In this document: piece after piece, positions 34,631 to 42,938 of the stretch | How the letters are laid out: each line of letters begins with the position of its first letter | Position numbering within the stretch: position 1 is the first letter of the stretch | NCBI RefSeq assembly: GCF_003417065.2 | Contig: NZ_QVLT01000006.1 | Location: 1-64,000, forward strand | Reading direction: 5' to 3' | Source: Hymenobacter lapidiphilus | Lineage (GTDB): Bacteria > Bacteroidota > Bacteroidia > Cytophagales > Hymenobacteraceae | Length of the DNA stretch: 64,000 nt | The notes under the pieces: generated by a model | What the model was told of the DNA's origin: nothing | The model's database searches: none | What the model saw: only the letters and a program-made list of their open reading frames with translations | Made by a program: the position numbers and the translations under genes

Positions 34631-35041
34631 ATGAAACAAGAACTTAAAAGCTCCCTGGGCCGGCCCTACGTTACAGTTGAGGACGACACGACTAACCGCT
34701 GGATTGCGGTGGACTGGGTGGGCTATCTGACAGCCGACAGCATTAAGGCCGGCGCCCACGCCTATACAACGGCGCTGGCCGAGGCCGGCTTCCATTGCGT
34801 ACTCAACGATACGCGCAAGGTTATCGGCCCCTGGGACCATTCCCTGGAGTGGATACTGAACGAGTGGGCCCCCAACGCCGCCGCCGCCGGCCTGCGCTAC
34901 TTCGCCATGGTTACTACGCCCGACTCGCTGGCCGACGAATCGGCCCAGGCCTTCTACGCTCAATTAAAGGCGTTTGAAGTGAAGATGTTCAGCGACGAGC
35001 AGGCGGCCATGCAATGGCTCCAGCAATGCGACGCCAAATAA
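34631..35041 (+). CDS. STAS/SpoIIAA-like protein, second of a tandem pair
   Basis: The 136-residue protein starts at ATG 34631 (MKQELKSSLGRPYVTVEDDT). Strand-helix pattern: WIAVDWVGYLTADSIKAGAH, CVLNDTRKVIGPWDHSLEWI, APNAAAAGLRYFAMVTTPDS, ending in the helix EQAAMQWLQQC. It shares the NDTR centre and the WxPxAxAAGxR block with the upstream paralog. No sigma factor, kinase or phosphatase gene lies beside the pair, so a partner-switch role is unsupported. It ends 71 bases before the M20 peptidase start. Confidence 0.75.
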   Translation: MKQELKSSLGRPYVTVEDDTTNRWIAVDWVGYLTADSIKAGAHAYTTALAEAGFHCVLNDTRKVIGPWDHSLEWILNEWAPNAAAAGLRYFAMVTTPDSLADESAQAFYAQLKAFEVKMFSDEQAAMQWLQQCDAK

Positions 35042-35112
35042 GCCGCTCACCTTCGGCCCGCAGCTACACTCGTATGTTCAGCCAACTCATACCCCACCCG
35101 AAAACTCCTTAT

Positions 35113-36477
35113 ATGGATACGACCTATCTGAAAGAAAACCAGGACCGCTTCCTTACCGAGCTACTTGACTGGCTCCGGATTCCGTCGGTTTCGGCCGACC
35201 CCAAGTTTCACGGCGACGTGCTGAAGGCTGCCGACTACCTGAAAGCCCGTTTCGAGGAAGTAGGCCTCGATAACGTGGAGCTGTGCCCTACGGCCGGCAA
35301 CCCCATCGTGTACGGTGAGAAAATGGTGGACGCCAGCCTGCCCACCGTGCTCGTGTACGGCCACTACGACGTGCAGCCCGCCGACCCCTACGAGCTGTGG
35401 GACTCGCCGCCGTTTGAGCCGGTAATTAAGGACGAGAAGATTTATGCCCGCGGTGCCTGCGACGATAAGGGCCAGGTGTACATGCACGTGAAGGCGCTGG
35501 AGGTGATGAAGCAGGCCGGCGACTTCCCTTGCAACATCAAAATCATGATTGAGGGCGAAGAGGAAGTGGGCTCCAACAACCTGGGCATCTTCGTGCGGGC
35601 CAACAAGGAGAAGCTTAAAGCCGACGTCATTCTGGTATCCGATACCGGCATGCTGGCCAACGATGAGCCCAGCATCGAGGTGGGCCTGCGCGGCCTGAGC
35701 TACCACGAGGTAGAGGTAACCGGCCCCAACCGCGACCTGCACTCGGGCCTCTACGGCGGCGCGGTGGCTAACCCCATCAACGTGCTCTGCAAGATGATTG
35801 CCTCGCTGCACGACGAGAACAACCACATCACCATCCCCGAGTTCTACAACAACGTAACGGAACTGAGCGCCGAGGAGCGCGAGGAGCTCAACCGCGTGCC
35901 GCACTCCGACGACGAGTTCAAAAAGAGCATCGGCCTGCCCGACGTGTACGGCGAGAAAGGCTACACCACCGTCGAGCGCGTGGGTATCCGGCCCACGCTC
36001 GACGTGAACGGCATCTGGGGTGGCTACACCGGCGAGGGGGCCAAAACGGTTATTGCCTCCAAGGCCTACGCCAAAATATCGATGCGGCTGGTGCCCAACC
36101 AGACTTCCGACGAAATTACGGCGCTGTTCCAGAAGCACTTCGCGAGCATTGCGCCCAGCGGCGTAACCGTAAAGGTGAAACCCCACCACGGCGGCGAGCC
36201 TGTGGTAACGCCCACCGACTCGGTGGCCTACAAAGCGGCCGCCGATGCCATGGAAACCACCTTCGGCAAGCGCCCCATTCCTACCCGCGGTGGCGGCTCT
36301 ATCCCCATCGTGGCCATGTTTAAAACCGAGCTGGGCCTCGATACCGTGCTGCTCGGCTTCGGTCTCGATTCTGATGCCATCCACTCACCCAACGAGCATT
36401 ACGGCGTCTTCAACTTCATGAAAGGCATCGAAACCATCCCACACTTCTACCATAACTACGCGGCAGCCATGAAGTAG
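35113..36477 (+). CDS. M20 family metallopeptidase (dipeptidase)
   Basis: This dinuclear-zinc exopeptidase, 454 residues, cleaves dipeptides or small peptides, probably in the cytosol since no signal peptide follows ATG 35113. Metal-binding landmarks are present: GHYDVQPADP (His84, Asp86), ARGACDDKGQ (bridging Asp), IEGEEEVGS (general-base Glu and ligand Glu), SDTGM (Asp ligand) and a final His in IHSPNEHYG. The dimerisation (lid) domain lies between about residues 200 and 320. A longer frame beginning at 35014 overlaps the STAS-like gene and is rejected. A palindromic terminator follows. Confidence 0.93.
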   Translation: MDTTYLKENQDRFLTELLDWLRIPSVSADPKFHGDVLKAADYLKARFEEVGLDNVELCPTAGNPIVYGEKMVDASLPTVLVYGHYDVQPADPYELWDSPPFEPVIKDEKIYARGACDDKGQVYMHVKALEVMKQAGDFPCNIKIMIEGEEEVGSNNLGIFVRANKEKLKADVILVSDTGMLANDEPSIEVGLRGLSYHEVEVTGPNRDLHSGLYGGAVANPINVLCKMIASLHDENNHITIPEFYNNVTELSAEEREELNRVPHSDDEFKKSIGLPDVYGEKGYTTVERVGIRPTLDVNGIWGGYTGEGAKTVIASKAYAKISMRLVPNQTSDEITALFQKHFASIAPSGVTVKVKPHHGGEPVVTPTDSVAYKAAADAMETTFGKRPIPTRGGGSIPIVAMFKTELGLDTVLLGFGLDSDAIHSPNEHYGVFNFMKGIETIPHFYHNYAAAMK

Positions 36478-36501
36478 GCCGCCAAATGCTACAAGCCCGG
36501 A

Positions 36502-36549
36502 CAATAGAAAAGCCCGCCCAGCAACGTTGCTGGGCGGGCTTTTCTATTG
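36502..36549. terminator. 48-bp perfect palindrome, bidirectional terminator
   Basis: Two 24-base halves are exact reverse complements (CAATAGAAAAGCCCGCCCAG outwards). A- and T-runs flank a GC stem on both sides. It lies between the convergent peptidase and barrel genes. Confidence 0.92.
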
Positions 36550-36593
36550 GGCAGCGGGGGTGCTGTTGGGCGAAACCCCGCACTAAGGGTTGC

Positions 36594-37253
36594 TTACCGG
36601 CTCGGCAGCAGGTAGCCCAGCGAAACCTGGAACACCTGGTTGCGGGCGTTGGTCAGCTCGCCGTTGTTGTAGCTGTCGTTCTTGGCGAAATCGGTGAGGG
36701 CTCCGTTGTAGCGAACCCCCAGCATGATGCCCGAATCGGACTGGAAACCCAGACCGGCCACGTAGCCGAACTCGTTGCGGTTCACGTTGCTCAGGTCCTT
36801 CTCGGCCTGCGTGCGGTTAATCAGCGTGCCGTTGAGCGTGCGGGTCGACTCATCCTTTACCTTCAGGAGGTAGCTGTACTGCGGGCCGGCTTCGAAGAAC
36901 AGGTTGCCGGCTTTCACCTTGAGCAGCACCGGCACGTCGATGTAGTTATACGTGACGTCGCCCTCGCGGCGGAACGTACCGAACGCCTGGTTGCTGTCAT
37001 ATTTGTAGCCTTTCTGCGAGTACAGCACCTCGGGCTGCAGCGAGAGGAAGCCGTCATCAACCAGACCGATGTTGAGCATCAGACCACCGTGGAAGCCGAC
37101 TTTATAGTCGTAGCCGTCCTTATTGGCCAGGTCGCCGGAGAGATTCGAGAGGTTGGCGCCGCCTTTCAGGCCAAGGCGGATGCCTTGAGCTTTGGTTTCG
37201 GTAACGGCGAAAGTAGCGAGCAGAGCGGCCGCAGCCAGCAGAGACTTTTTCAT
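36594..37253 (-). CDS. PorT-family outer-membrane beta-barrel protein (copy 1)
   Basis: The 219-residue protein has a signal peptide (KKSLLAAAALLATFAVTETK, then AQ) and a PorT/outer-membrane beta-barrel (OMP_b-brl_2) domain. Typical segments are RLGLKGGANLSNLSG, FLSLQPEVLYSQKGYK, YNYIDVPVLLKVKAGNLFFE and AGPQYSYLL, ending in the barrel-type SLGYLLPSR. This superfamily includes PorT, a type IX secretion component, but most members have no assigned function. It is the first of four such genes in this region on the same strand. It probably has its own terminator at 36502-36549. Confidence 0.88.
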   Translation of the reverse strand: MKKSLLAAAALLATFAVTETKAQGIRLGLKGGANLSNLSGDLANKDGYDYKVGFHGGLMLNIGLVDDGFLSLQPEVLYSQKGYKYDSNQAFGTFRREGDVTYNYIDVPVLLKVKAGNLFFEAGPQYSYLLKVKDESTRTLNGTLINRTQAEKDLSNVNRNEFGYVAGLGFQSDSGIMLGVRYNGALTDFAKNDSYNNGELTNARNQVFQVSLGYLLPSR

Positions 37254-37304
37254 ACGAAGAACCCGTTTAGTTGAAAAAAAGTGGGTATGAACATTGGCAG
37301 GACG

Positions 37305-37385
37305 AAAAGCGTGCCAGAATAGCGCATTTTCTCAGCTGGCGTATGCCGGCCAACCGAATGCGCTATTCTATTCTGACACGCTTTT
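37305..37385. repeat. Inverted repeat between barrel genes
   Basis: A 24-base left arm (37305-37328) and a right arm (37357-37385) are inverted copies, with ATTCT duplicated in the right arm and one mismatch. It likely terminates the upstream barrel transcript on the minus strand. Confidence 0.65.
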
Positions 37386-37445
37386 GAGTGAACCGCGCTG
37401 CTGCAGGCCAACTGTTCAGGCAGCCCGCCGAAACGCCGCGGCCAA

Positions 37446-38213
37446 TCAGTCGGGCAGGGCGGGCGGCGTGGAGGCAGGAGCCGGCAACTGGGCGGGCGGG
37501 CGTTGGCGCCGCTGCACTGCCCGGTACAGCGCGCCCGGTGCCCGGCCTACCAGCCGCACCGCCCCAAGCGCCCCCCGCCCGATGCCCCGGCCAGTGGCCA
37601 CAGTAAGCTGACCCACCTGCCGGGGCTCAAACACAAAATTCAGGTACAGCTCCAGACTACTGTTGCGAAGCCGGCGCTGGCCGGTGCCACTAATTTCGCC
37701 GGGCCGAAACACGTTGCTAAGCCCGCCCACGTAGCGCCAGCCCACCGACACACCCGAGCTGTCCTGAAAGCCTACGCCCAGTACAAAGTTCAGGTCGCGT
37801 GGCTCAAAAGTTAGCTCGCCCAGCCGCAAAGCGGGCGGCTCGTTGGGGGTGGCGCGCAACAGGTGGCCATATTGCGCGCCGCCCTCCACAAACAGCCCAT
37901 CGCGGTGGTACTGCAGCAGCAGCGGCAGAGCCAGGTAGTCGAGGCGGTGGCCCACGGCGAAGCCGTAGCTGTTGCCGTTGTCGCCGCGCTGGGCGTACAG
38001 CCCTTCGGCCTGCAGCGCCAGGCCCGCAGGCAACTCCAGGCGCAGCAGCAGCCCCGCTGTGGCTCCCAGCCGCAGCCGGCTGGCAGTAGCATCGGGGCCA
38101 ATGGCATTGCTAAAAGCTCCGCCGCCCTTCAGGCCCAGCAGCACCCGCTGCCCCGAAGCAGCAGTACTCAGCAACAACAGTACGGGTAGCAGCAGCCGAC
38201 TAACGAGCGACAT
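37446..38213 (-). CDS. PorT-family outer-membrane beta-barrel protein (copy 2)
   Basis: The 255-residue product is read from ATG 38213 (MSLVSRLLLPVLLLLSTAAS), giving a proper signal peptide before GQRVLLGLKGGGAFSNAIG. Barrel landmarks include LALQAEGLYAQRGDNG, LDYLALPLLLQYHRDGLFVE and GGAQYGHLL, all matching the sister genes. Unlike the others it ends in a basic, Pro/Arg-rich tail (about 45 residues: RGIGRGALGAVRLVGRAPGA and beyond) after the last strand (LYLNFVFEP), so the C-terminus is not a usual barrel end. It lies 29 bases downstream of copy 3 and is probably co-transcribed with it. Confidence 0.85.
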   Translation of the reverse strand: MSLVSRLLLPVLLLLSTAASGQRVLLGLKGGGAFSNAIGPDATASRLRLGATAGLLLRLELPAGLALQAEGLYAQRGDNGNSYGFAVGHRLDYLALPLLLQYHRDGLFVEGGAQYGHLLRATPNEPPALRLGELTFEPRDLNFVLGVGFQDSSGVSVGWRYVGGLSNVFRPGEISGTGQRRLRNSSLELYLNFVFEPRQVGQLTVATGRGIGRGALGAVRLVGRAPGALYRAVQRRQRPPAQLPAPASTPPALPD

Positions 38214-38242
38214 GGGCAAAGCGGAAATACTGGCTGGCAGCA

Positions 38243-38845
38243 CTACCGGCCCTGGAACGAGAACGTGGCGTAAAGCTGGAATACACTGTTGCGGCGCTGG
38301 TTCTGGAACGTGATGTTGCCGACTTTTGCAGACTCAAGCACGTTGGTAAAGCCGCCGTTGTAGCGCAGCCCGATGCCGGGGCCGGTTTTGCGTTGGTAGC
38401 CCAACCCAAACAGGTAACCAAAATCGACTGTGTTGTATGCGTCCTTCACATCGACTGTGGCGTTGCCGATTTTGTCCTTCGCTGATACCAGGAAGCCCAC
38501 CTGCGGCCCTGCTTCAAAGAACAGCCCGCCAGCGTTGGCATGGAAAGCCAGCGGCATATCTACGTAGTCGAGCCGCGTGGTCAGGCCGGGCGTTTCGAGC
38601 TCGCCACCCTTGCGTGAGTAGATGATTTCGGGCTGGAAAGCGAATAGCTTGGTGAAGCCGATATTGGCAAAGCCGCCGGCCTGGAACCCCACAATGTCCT
38701 TGTAGGCCTTGGCATCCTTACCCACGAAATTGGACAGTGAAGCCCCTGCTTTTAGGCCCAAAGACACGTTGCGCTGGGCAACGGCGGTACCCGACAGGCC
38801 CACGGTGGCCCCGGTTAGTATTAAAGAAAGAAAAAGCTTGTTCAT
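38243..38845 (-). CDS. PorT-family outer-membrane beta-barrel protein (copy 3)
   Basis: The 200-residue product has a signal peptide (MNKLFLSLILTGATVGLSGT then AVAQ). The barrel body begins NVSLGLKAGASLSNFVGKDA and includes LFAFQPEIIYSRKGGELE, LDYVDMPLAFHANAGGLFFE and AGPQVGFLVS. It ends with an aromatic C-terminal strand (FQLYATFSFQGR). It starts upstream of copy 2 by 29 bases, so copies 3 and 2 form one operon. Confidence 0.88.
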   Translation of the reverse strand: MNKLFLSLILTGATVGLSGTAVAQRNVSLGLKAGASLSNFVGKDAKAYKDIVGFQAGGFANIGFTKLFAFQPEIIYSRKGGELETPGLTTRLDYVDMPLAFHANAGGLFFEAGPQVGFLVSAKDKIGNATVDVKDAYNTVDFGYLFGLGYQRKTGPGIGLRYNGGFTNVLESAKVGNITFQNQRRNSVFQLYATFSFQGR

Positions 38846-39036
38846 GCGCGCTGGCTTCGGAAATAGGCTGTAAAATCGGGGGCGAAGCTACGCGTAAAGT
38901 TTGTAGTCCGTCATCTTCTGAAGCCGTTTTCATAAGGTACACAGCCCTTTTTCAGGTGCCGACCGGTTGCCGACCTTGCTGTTGGCTACTCGCTAAACGT
39001 CCCTAAGCTGCCTGCATAACCGGCTTATCAGCACAC

Positions 39037-39073
39037 AAAAAAAGGCTGCCTTCCCAGTAGGAAAGCAGCCTTT
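39037..39073 (-). terminator. Terminator of barrel copy 4
   Basis: AAAGGCTGC(C)TTCC pairs with GGAA(A)GCAGCCTTT, with an A-run at the left that reads as Ts on the minus strand. It lies 26 bases past the stop at 39099. Confidence 0.85.
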
Positions 39074-39098
39074 GTAATGGGCGACGCGTAGCGCCGGT

Positions 39099-39860
39099 TT
39101 AGCGGGTCGGAATCAGGTAGCCGAGCTGCAGGGTGAAGGCGTTGTTGAAGGCCTTGGGCTCGTTGTCCTGGTTCTTGGTGTCGATGAGCGAGTTGAAGCC
39201 GCGGGCATAACGCAGGCCCAGGCTAATGCCGCCCTCCGTCATGTAGCCTACGCCGGCCACGCCGCTGATGTCGAACTGGGCCAAATCAGACTTGTAGGCA
39301 TCGTCGCGGCTTACACCGGTGTAGTCGCGGAAGCCGCTGTTGCTTTCTACTTTATCCTTGCTGCCATCCGTGTACTTGGTCGTCACCTGGTTTTTCACCT
39401 TGGAACCGAACAAGTAGCTCACCTGCGGACCCAGTTCGAAAAACATACCGCCAGCATTGATTCTGGCCAGCAGCGGCACATCGAGGTAGTGCAGCACGCG
39501 CTGCTGCTCGGTTTCCTGCTTGTCAATGGTCTTGCCGTTAACCGTGCCGGGGTTGAAGCCGCTCGACTGGGTGGAGGTCAACTCGTAGCCTTTGCGGTTA
39601 TAAAGCAGCTCGGGTGCGAAAGAGAAAAAACCATCGGACGAAATCGGGATGCTTGCGCCGATACCGGCGTTGTAGCCCAGCTTATAGTCGCCCAGGTCGG
39701 CGCTGTAGTTAGAGCCGGTAATCTGGCCCACGTTGTCGCCCGAGATGTTGGAGTAGGTACCACCTACTTTCAGCCCAATGCGGAAGCCACCGGCGTCCTG
39801 AGCGTGTGCAGCGGAAATGGAGGCAACGCCAATGGCGGCCAGGAGAGCAACTTTTTTCAT
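39099..39860 (-). CDS. PorT-family outer-membrane beta-barrel protein (copy 4)
   Basis: The 253-residue product has a signal peptide (KKVALLAAIGVASISAAHAQ) and the same barrel family as its neighbours: FRIGLKVGGTYSNISGDNV, FFSFAPELLYNRKGYELTS, LHYLDVPLLARINAGGMFFE and LGPQVSYLFG. The C-terminal strand is FTLQLGYLIPTR, close to copy 1 (SLGYLLPSR), so copies 1 and 4 look most alike. It has its own terminator and is separate from copies 2-3. The function is unassigned. Confidence 0.88.
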   Translation of the reverse strand: MKKVALLAAIGVASISAAHAQDAGGFRIGLKVGGTYSNISGDNVGQITGSNYSADLGDYKLGYNAGIGASIPISSDGFFSFAPELLYNRKGYELTSTQSSGFNPGTVNGKTIDKQETEQQRVLHYLDVPLLARINAGGMFFELGPQVSYLFGSKVKNQVTTKYTDGSKDKVESNSGFRDYTGVSRDDAYKSDLAQFDISGVAGVGYMTEGGISLGLRYARGFNSLIDTKNQDNEPKAFNNAFTLQLGYLIPTR

Positions 39861-40089
39861 AATCGTAAGGGAATTAAAACGCGGGTTACAACCACTTCGC
39901 CGCCTATCACAGTCGCGCTCCTCGTGGTTTCAGGGCCTCATATCGTAAAAATGGCAGGCAAGGTTACTTCGCAGCTTAAGGTTGATACAGCTGGAACTCA
40001 GTGGTTTCCAGCTAATCAGCACATTGCTAGCGAATTGCCAGAAGTTGAAATACCTCGGGTTTCCGGCCCGCGCTTTGGGCGGGTTTCAT

Positions 40090-40097
40090 TACTTTTG
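40090..40097 (+). promoter_or_regulatory. -7 promoter element (TACTTTTG)
   Basis: TAnnTTTG match, 23 bases before ATG 40121. Confidence 0.45.
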
Positions 40098-40120
40098 ATC
40101 TTTATGCCCGCACGCTTTTT

Positions 40121-41233
40121 ATGATGAATCGGTACATTTTGGGGCTGGTCGGCGGGCTGGCGGTGCTGGCCCTACGTGAGGCCCGGGGCCAGCAGTCGGC
40201 TAGTGTACCGGCCGGGCCGCTGGTGGCAGGGGTGCACGGGCTAGGCAGCTTCATTATTCCGCACACGCCCTCCATTCGCCACCTGGCGGTGTCACATCCT
40301 ACGGGCATCGAGCTTAATGTGCAGCGCCAAACCAATGGCAGCGCGCCCTGGCACGCTTGGTACCGATACCCCAAAATAGGCCTGGCCCTCACCTATTACG
40401 ACTACCACAACCCCACGCTGGGCCGCTCCTATGCGGCGGGGTTCTACCTCAACAAGTCGTTCTGGCGTAGCCAGCGCACCGAGCTCAACTTTCGCATCGG
40501 CACTGGCGTGGGCTACTTCCCGAAGCGCTTCGACCAGGAAACCAACCACAAAAACAACATCATCAGCTCCCGGCTCAACGCCACCATTCAGGCCCGGCTG
40601 GAGTACGATATAGCCCTCACCGAGCACTTCGGCCTGCTATTGGGGCTGGGGCTGAACCATTACTCGAACGGGGCTACTACCAAACCTAACTTCGGCATCA
40701 ACCTGCCCACTGTGCTGGTGGGCGTAAATTACCATCAGCAGCGCCCCCTGCGCCCCCTCAGCCAGCCCCCCGAACCAATGCCCGAAGACGTGGGCCGAAA
40801 CTTTCTCAACATCAGCACATCGGCTGGCTGGAAGCAGTGGAGCCAGTCGGATAACCAGAGCTACCTGGTGAATTCGATAACCCTGGCCGCGGGCCGACGC
40901 ATCAACCGCAAATCCAACCTTGTAGTCGGCTTCGAAGGTTTCTACGACCGGAGCCTGAACGCCCAGCAGCGCGACTCGGCCCGCACCACCGACCGCCTGA
41001 CCGACGTGAAGAAGGCCGGGGCCTACGTGGGCCACGAGCTGCTGTTTGGCCGGGTGGCTTTCGTTTCGCACCTGGGTTTTTATGTCTATAATCCCTACAA
41101 ATCCAACAAATTCTACTACGAGCGCCTGGGCCTCAAATACCACTTCACGCCCCGCATCTTCGGCGGCGTCGATTTGAAGGTGCATCGTGGGGCGGCCGAT
41201 GTTGTTGAGTGGCGGCTTGGCATGAGACTGTAA
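40121..41233 (+). CDS. Acyloxyacyl hydrolase / PagL-like lipid A deacylase family protein
   Basis: The 370-residue exported protein has a signal peptide ending near REARGQ and a PagL-type barrel in its first half. PagL removes the 3-O-acyl chain of lipid A in the outer membrane using a His-Ser-Glu triad. The HxS motif is seen at His180-Tyr-Ser182 (GLGLNHYSNGATTKPNFGIN). In Pseudomonas PagL the acid is 14 residues after the His; that position is Asn194 here, so the usual Glu is missing. The C-terminal half (about 220-370) is a further region with barrel-like strands, longer than in classical PagL. Activity is therefore uncertain. Confidence 0.75.
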   Translation: MMNRYILGLVGGLAVLALREARGQQSASVPAGPLVAGVHGLGSFIIPHTPSIRHLAVSHPTGIELNVQRQTNGSAPWHAWYRYPKIGLALTYYDYHNPTLGRSYAAGFYLNKSFWRSQRTELNFRIGTGVGYFPKRFDQETNHKNNIISSRLNATIQARLEYDIALTEHFGLLLGLGLNHYSNGATTKPNFGINLPTVLVGVNYHQQRPLRPLSQPPEPMPEDVGRNFLNISTSAGWKQWSQSDNQSYLVNSITLAAGRRINRKSNLVVGFEGFYDRSLNAQQRDSARTTDRLTDVKKAGAYVGHELLFGRVAFVSHLGFYVYNPYKSNKFYYERLGLKYHFTPRIFGGVDLKVHRGAADVVEWRLGMRL

Positions 41234-41388
41234 CGGGGCAATCCGGCTTCGGGAGCAACGAGGCTGCCGCCGGCTCAGCAGCTTCAGTAGCGGCCCGGTA
41301 CCAGTCAGCCGACGCTTCAGCAATAAATGCGCGCAACTATGCGGCCGGATGCCGTGCTTTAGCGGGTCATCCACTTCCCCGGCCGCTT

Positions 41389-42063
41389 ATGGAAACGTTT
41401 CTGCTTCTAAACCGCTGGCTGCACATTGCAGCGGGCTTCACAGGCTTTTTTGTGGCCCCGGTGGCGCTGGTAGTGCGTAAGGGCGGCACGGCGCACCGGC
41501 GCTGGGGGCGCGTATTTTTCTGGGCTATGCTGGTAGCCGGCAGCACGGCTCTGGTGTCGGCCAGCCTCAATGGCCTTACTTTCCTGCTGCTGACGGGTAT
41601 TTTCAGCCTTTACCTGGCCCAATTTGGCTACCGCTCGCTGCACCACAAAGGCATGGGCCAGAGCCAGCGGCCGGAGCTTTACGATTGGACCAGCGTGCTG
41701 CTGGGACTCTCTATTTTTGCCGGCACGCTGGGTTACGGCCTGCTCAGCAGGCCTTTCAATCCGGTAGTAGTCATGTTCGGGGGCATTGGTTTATTCCTCA
41801 CGGTACGGCAGCTGCAGGGGTTTCGGCGGCCGGGCCCCTGGCCGGCGGGGCAATGGCTGCGCAACCACATTTCGGGGTTTATGGGCGCTTACATCGCGGC
41901 CATATCGGCCTTCTCGGCCACTAACCTCAGGTTCATCCCCTTTCCGCTCAATTTCCTGTGGCCCACGCTGGTGTTTGTGCCGCTGCTCATCTGGCTGCAA
42001 CGACATTATGTACCCAAAGCCGGCATCAACTCACGAGTACTGGTTGCCCCAAAAGGCGATTAG
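41389..42063 (+). CDS. Multi-pass membrane protein of unknown function (DUF2306-like)
   Basis: The 224-residue product starts at ATG 41389 (METFLLLNRWLHIAAGFTGF); an upstream extension overlapping the previous gene is rejected. It has about six to seven hydrophobic helices. Conserved-looking residues are the His in WLHIAAGF and the HRRWGRVFFW motif at the second helix, which resemble DUF2306-type predicted membrane proteins with possible heme-like histidines. This is a weak assignment. A hairpin terminator follows at 42080-42113. Confidence 0.75.
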   Translation: METFLLLNRWLHIAAGFTGFFVAPVALVVRKGGTAHRRWGRVFFWAMLVAGSTALVSASLNGLTFLLLTGIFSLYLAQFGYRSLHHKGMGQSQRPELYDWTSVLLGLSIFAGTLGYGLLSRPFNPVVVMFGGIGLFLTVRQLQGFRRPGPWPAGQWLRNHISGFMGAYIAAISAFSATNLRFIPFPLNFLWPTLVFVPLLIWLQRHYVPKAGINSRVLVAPKGD

Positions 42064-42079
42064 CCCGCTATTGAAACGC

Positions 42080-42113
42080 CAAAAGCGATCCCGCGAACGG
42101 GATGGCGCTTTTG
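42080..42113 (+). terminator. Rho-independent terminator
   Basis: CAAAAGCG(..)ATCCCG pairs with CGGGAT(GG)CGCTTTTG, then TATT. It follows the stop at 42063. Confidence 0.8.
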
Positions 42114-42216
42114 TATTGGAGCTTAAACGCTGGCGGGGAGAGCAGCACTGGGAGAAGCAGTCGGCGGGAATAGGGAGCAGAGCATGACCGCCTGAGCACT
42201 GCGCCGCGTTGCCTGA

Positions 42217-42630
42217 TTAGTCCTTGTAGGCCACTTCGGGCTCCATACTTTTAGCATGATTCACGATGTCGGCCATGTGCAGCATGTCTGGCACCTGATC
42301 CACCAAGTTCCTTTTCTGGTTCGTGGAAACCATTTTGCTGTGCAGGCTGAATGGCGAACGGCCGCGCAAATCCAACATGGTGGTAATGCCTACCTCTTCG
42401 AGCAGCGTAGTCAGCTCTGGGTCCAGCCCATCGATACGCGACAGATCGGCATAATTGACCCATTTAAAAATCTTGATTTCTTCGATACCCGTAGCCGAAG
42501 ACAGGGCGCGGCGGTCGGCAGGTGTACGGGCTGCATCTAATAGCGCATCGGCAGTTTTAATTCCCTGCTCGTGCAGCTTCTTTACTTGATCATTGGGGAT
42601 ACTGGTAATTTCATTGATTGCGTATTGCAT
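42217..42630 (-). CDS. DUF4332 helix-hairpin-helix protein
   Basis: The 137-residue product starts at ATG 42630 (MQYAINEITSIPNDQVKKLH). Two helix-hairpin-helix-like repeats are visible: VKKLHEQGIKTADALLDAAR with RRALSSATGI, and LSRIDGLDPELTTLLEEVGI with TTMLDLRGRSP. That pattern defines DUF4332, thought to bind nucleic acid or protein, but no function is established. It is preceded by an AT-rich spacer that should contain its promoter. The gene stands alone between convergent and same-strand neighbours. Confidence 0.85.
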   Translation of the reverse strand: MQYAINEITSIPNDQVKKLHEQGIKTADALLDAARTPADRRALSSATGIEEIKIFKWVNYADLSRIDGLDPELTTLLEEVGITTMLDLRGRSPFSLHSKMVSTNQKRNLVDQVPDMLHMADIVNHAKSMEPEVAYKD

Positions 42631-42938
42631 TTAATAAGGTTTAGTGAAATATACTTTCTATATGTTGTAAATATAAATAAAATATAATCAAAAAGCAAAT
42701 AAATTAGGCTCAATCATAGCATCAGAAACCAAATTTTATAATCACACACATTTAACCAATGTATTATAATCCAGTTTATTGCAGTCAAGTATTTCCCTTT
42801 TTAAGGGCACGATATTTTACTATAAAAAATATCATGTATTTTCATATCCAATATATCATATAGATGAATTCACTTCCTTCCGGCAATATAGTTAGTACAT
42901 GAATGCAGCTTTTAATATTTACCAACACACACAAATGG
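42631..42938. other. AT-rich spacer between pyrD and the DUF4332 gene (308 bp)
   Basis: This is one of the least GC-rich stretches in the window. Poly(A/T) and ATAT-type sequences fill it, with short inverted pieces (ATATCATG, CATATCC, TATCATATAG). I see no gene and no clear TAnnTTTG on the minus strand. Confidence 0.6.

Noticed and set aside
41209..41388. Upstream extension of the membrane protein
   Set aside because: It overlaps the PagL-like gene and has no hydrophobic segment; ATG 41389 begins at the first TM helix.
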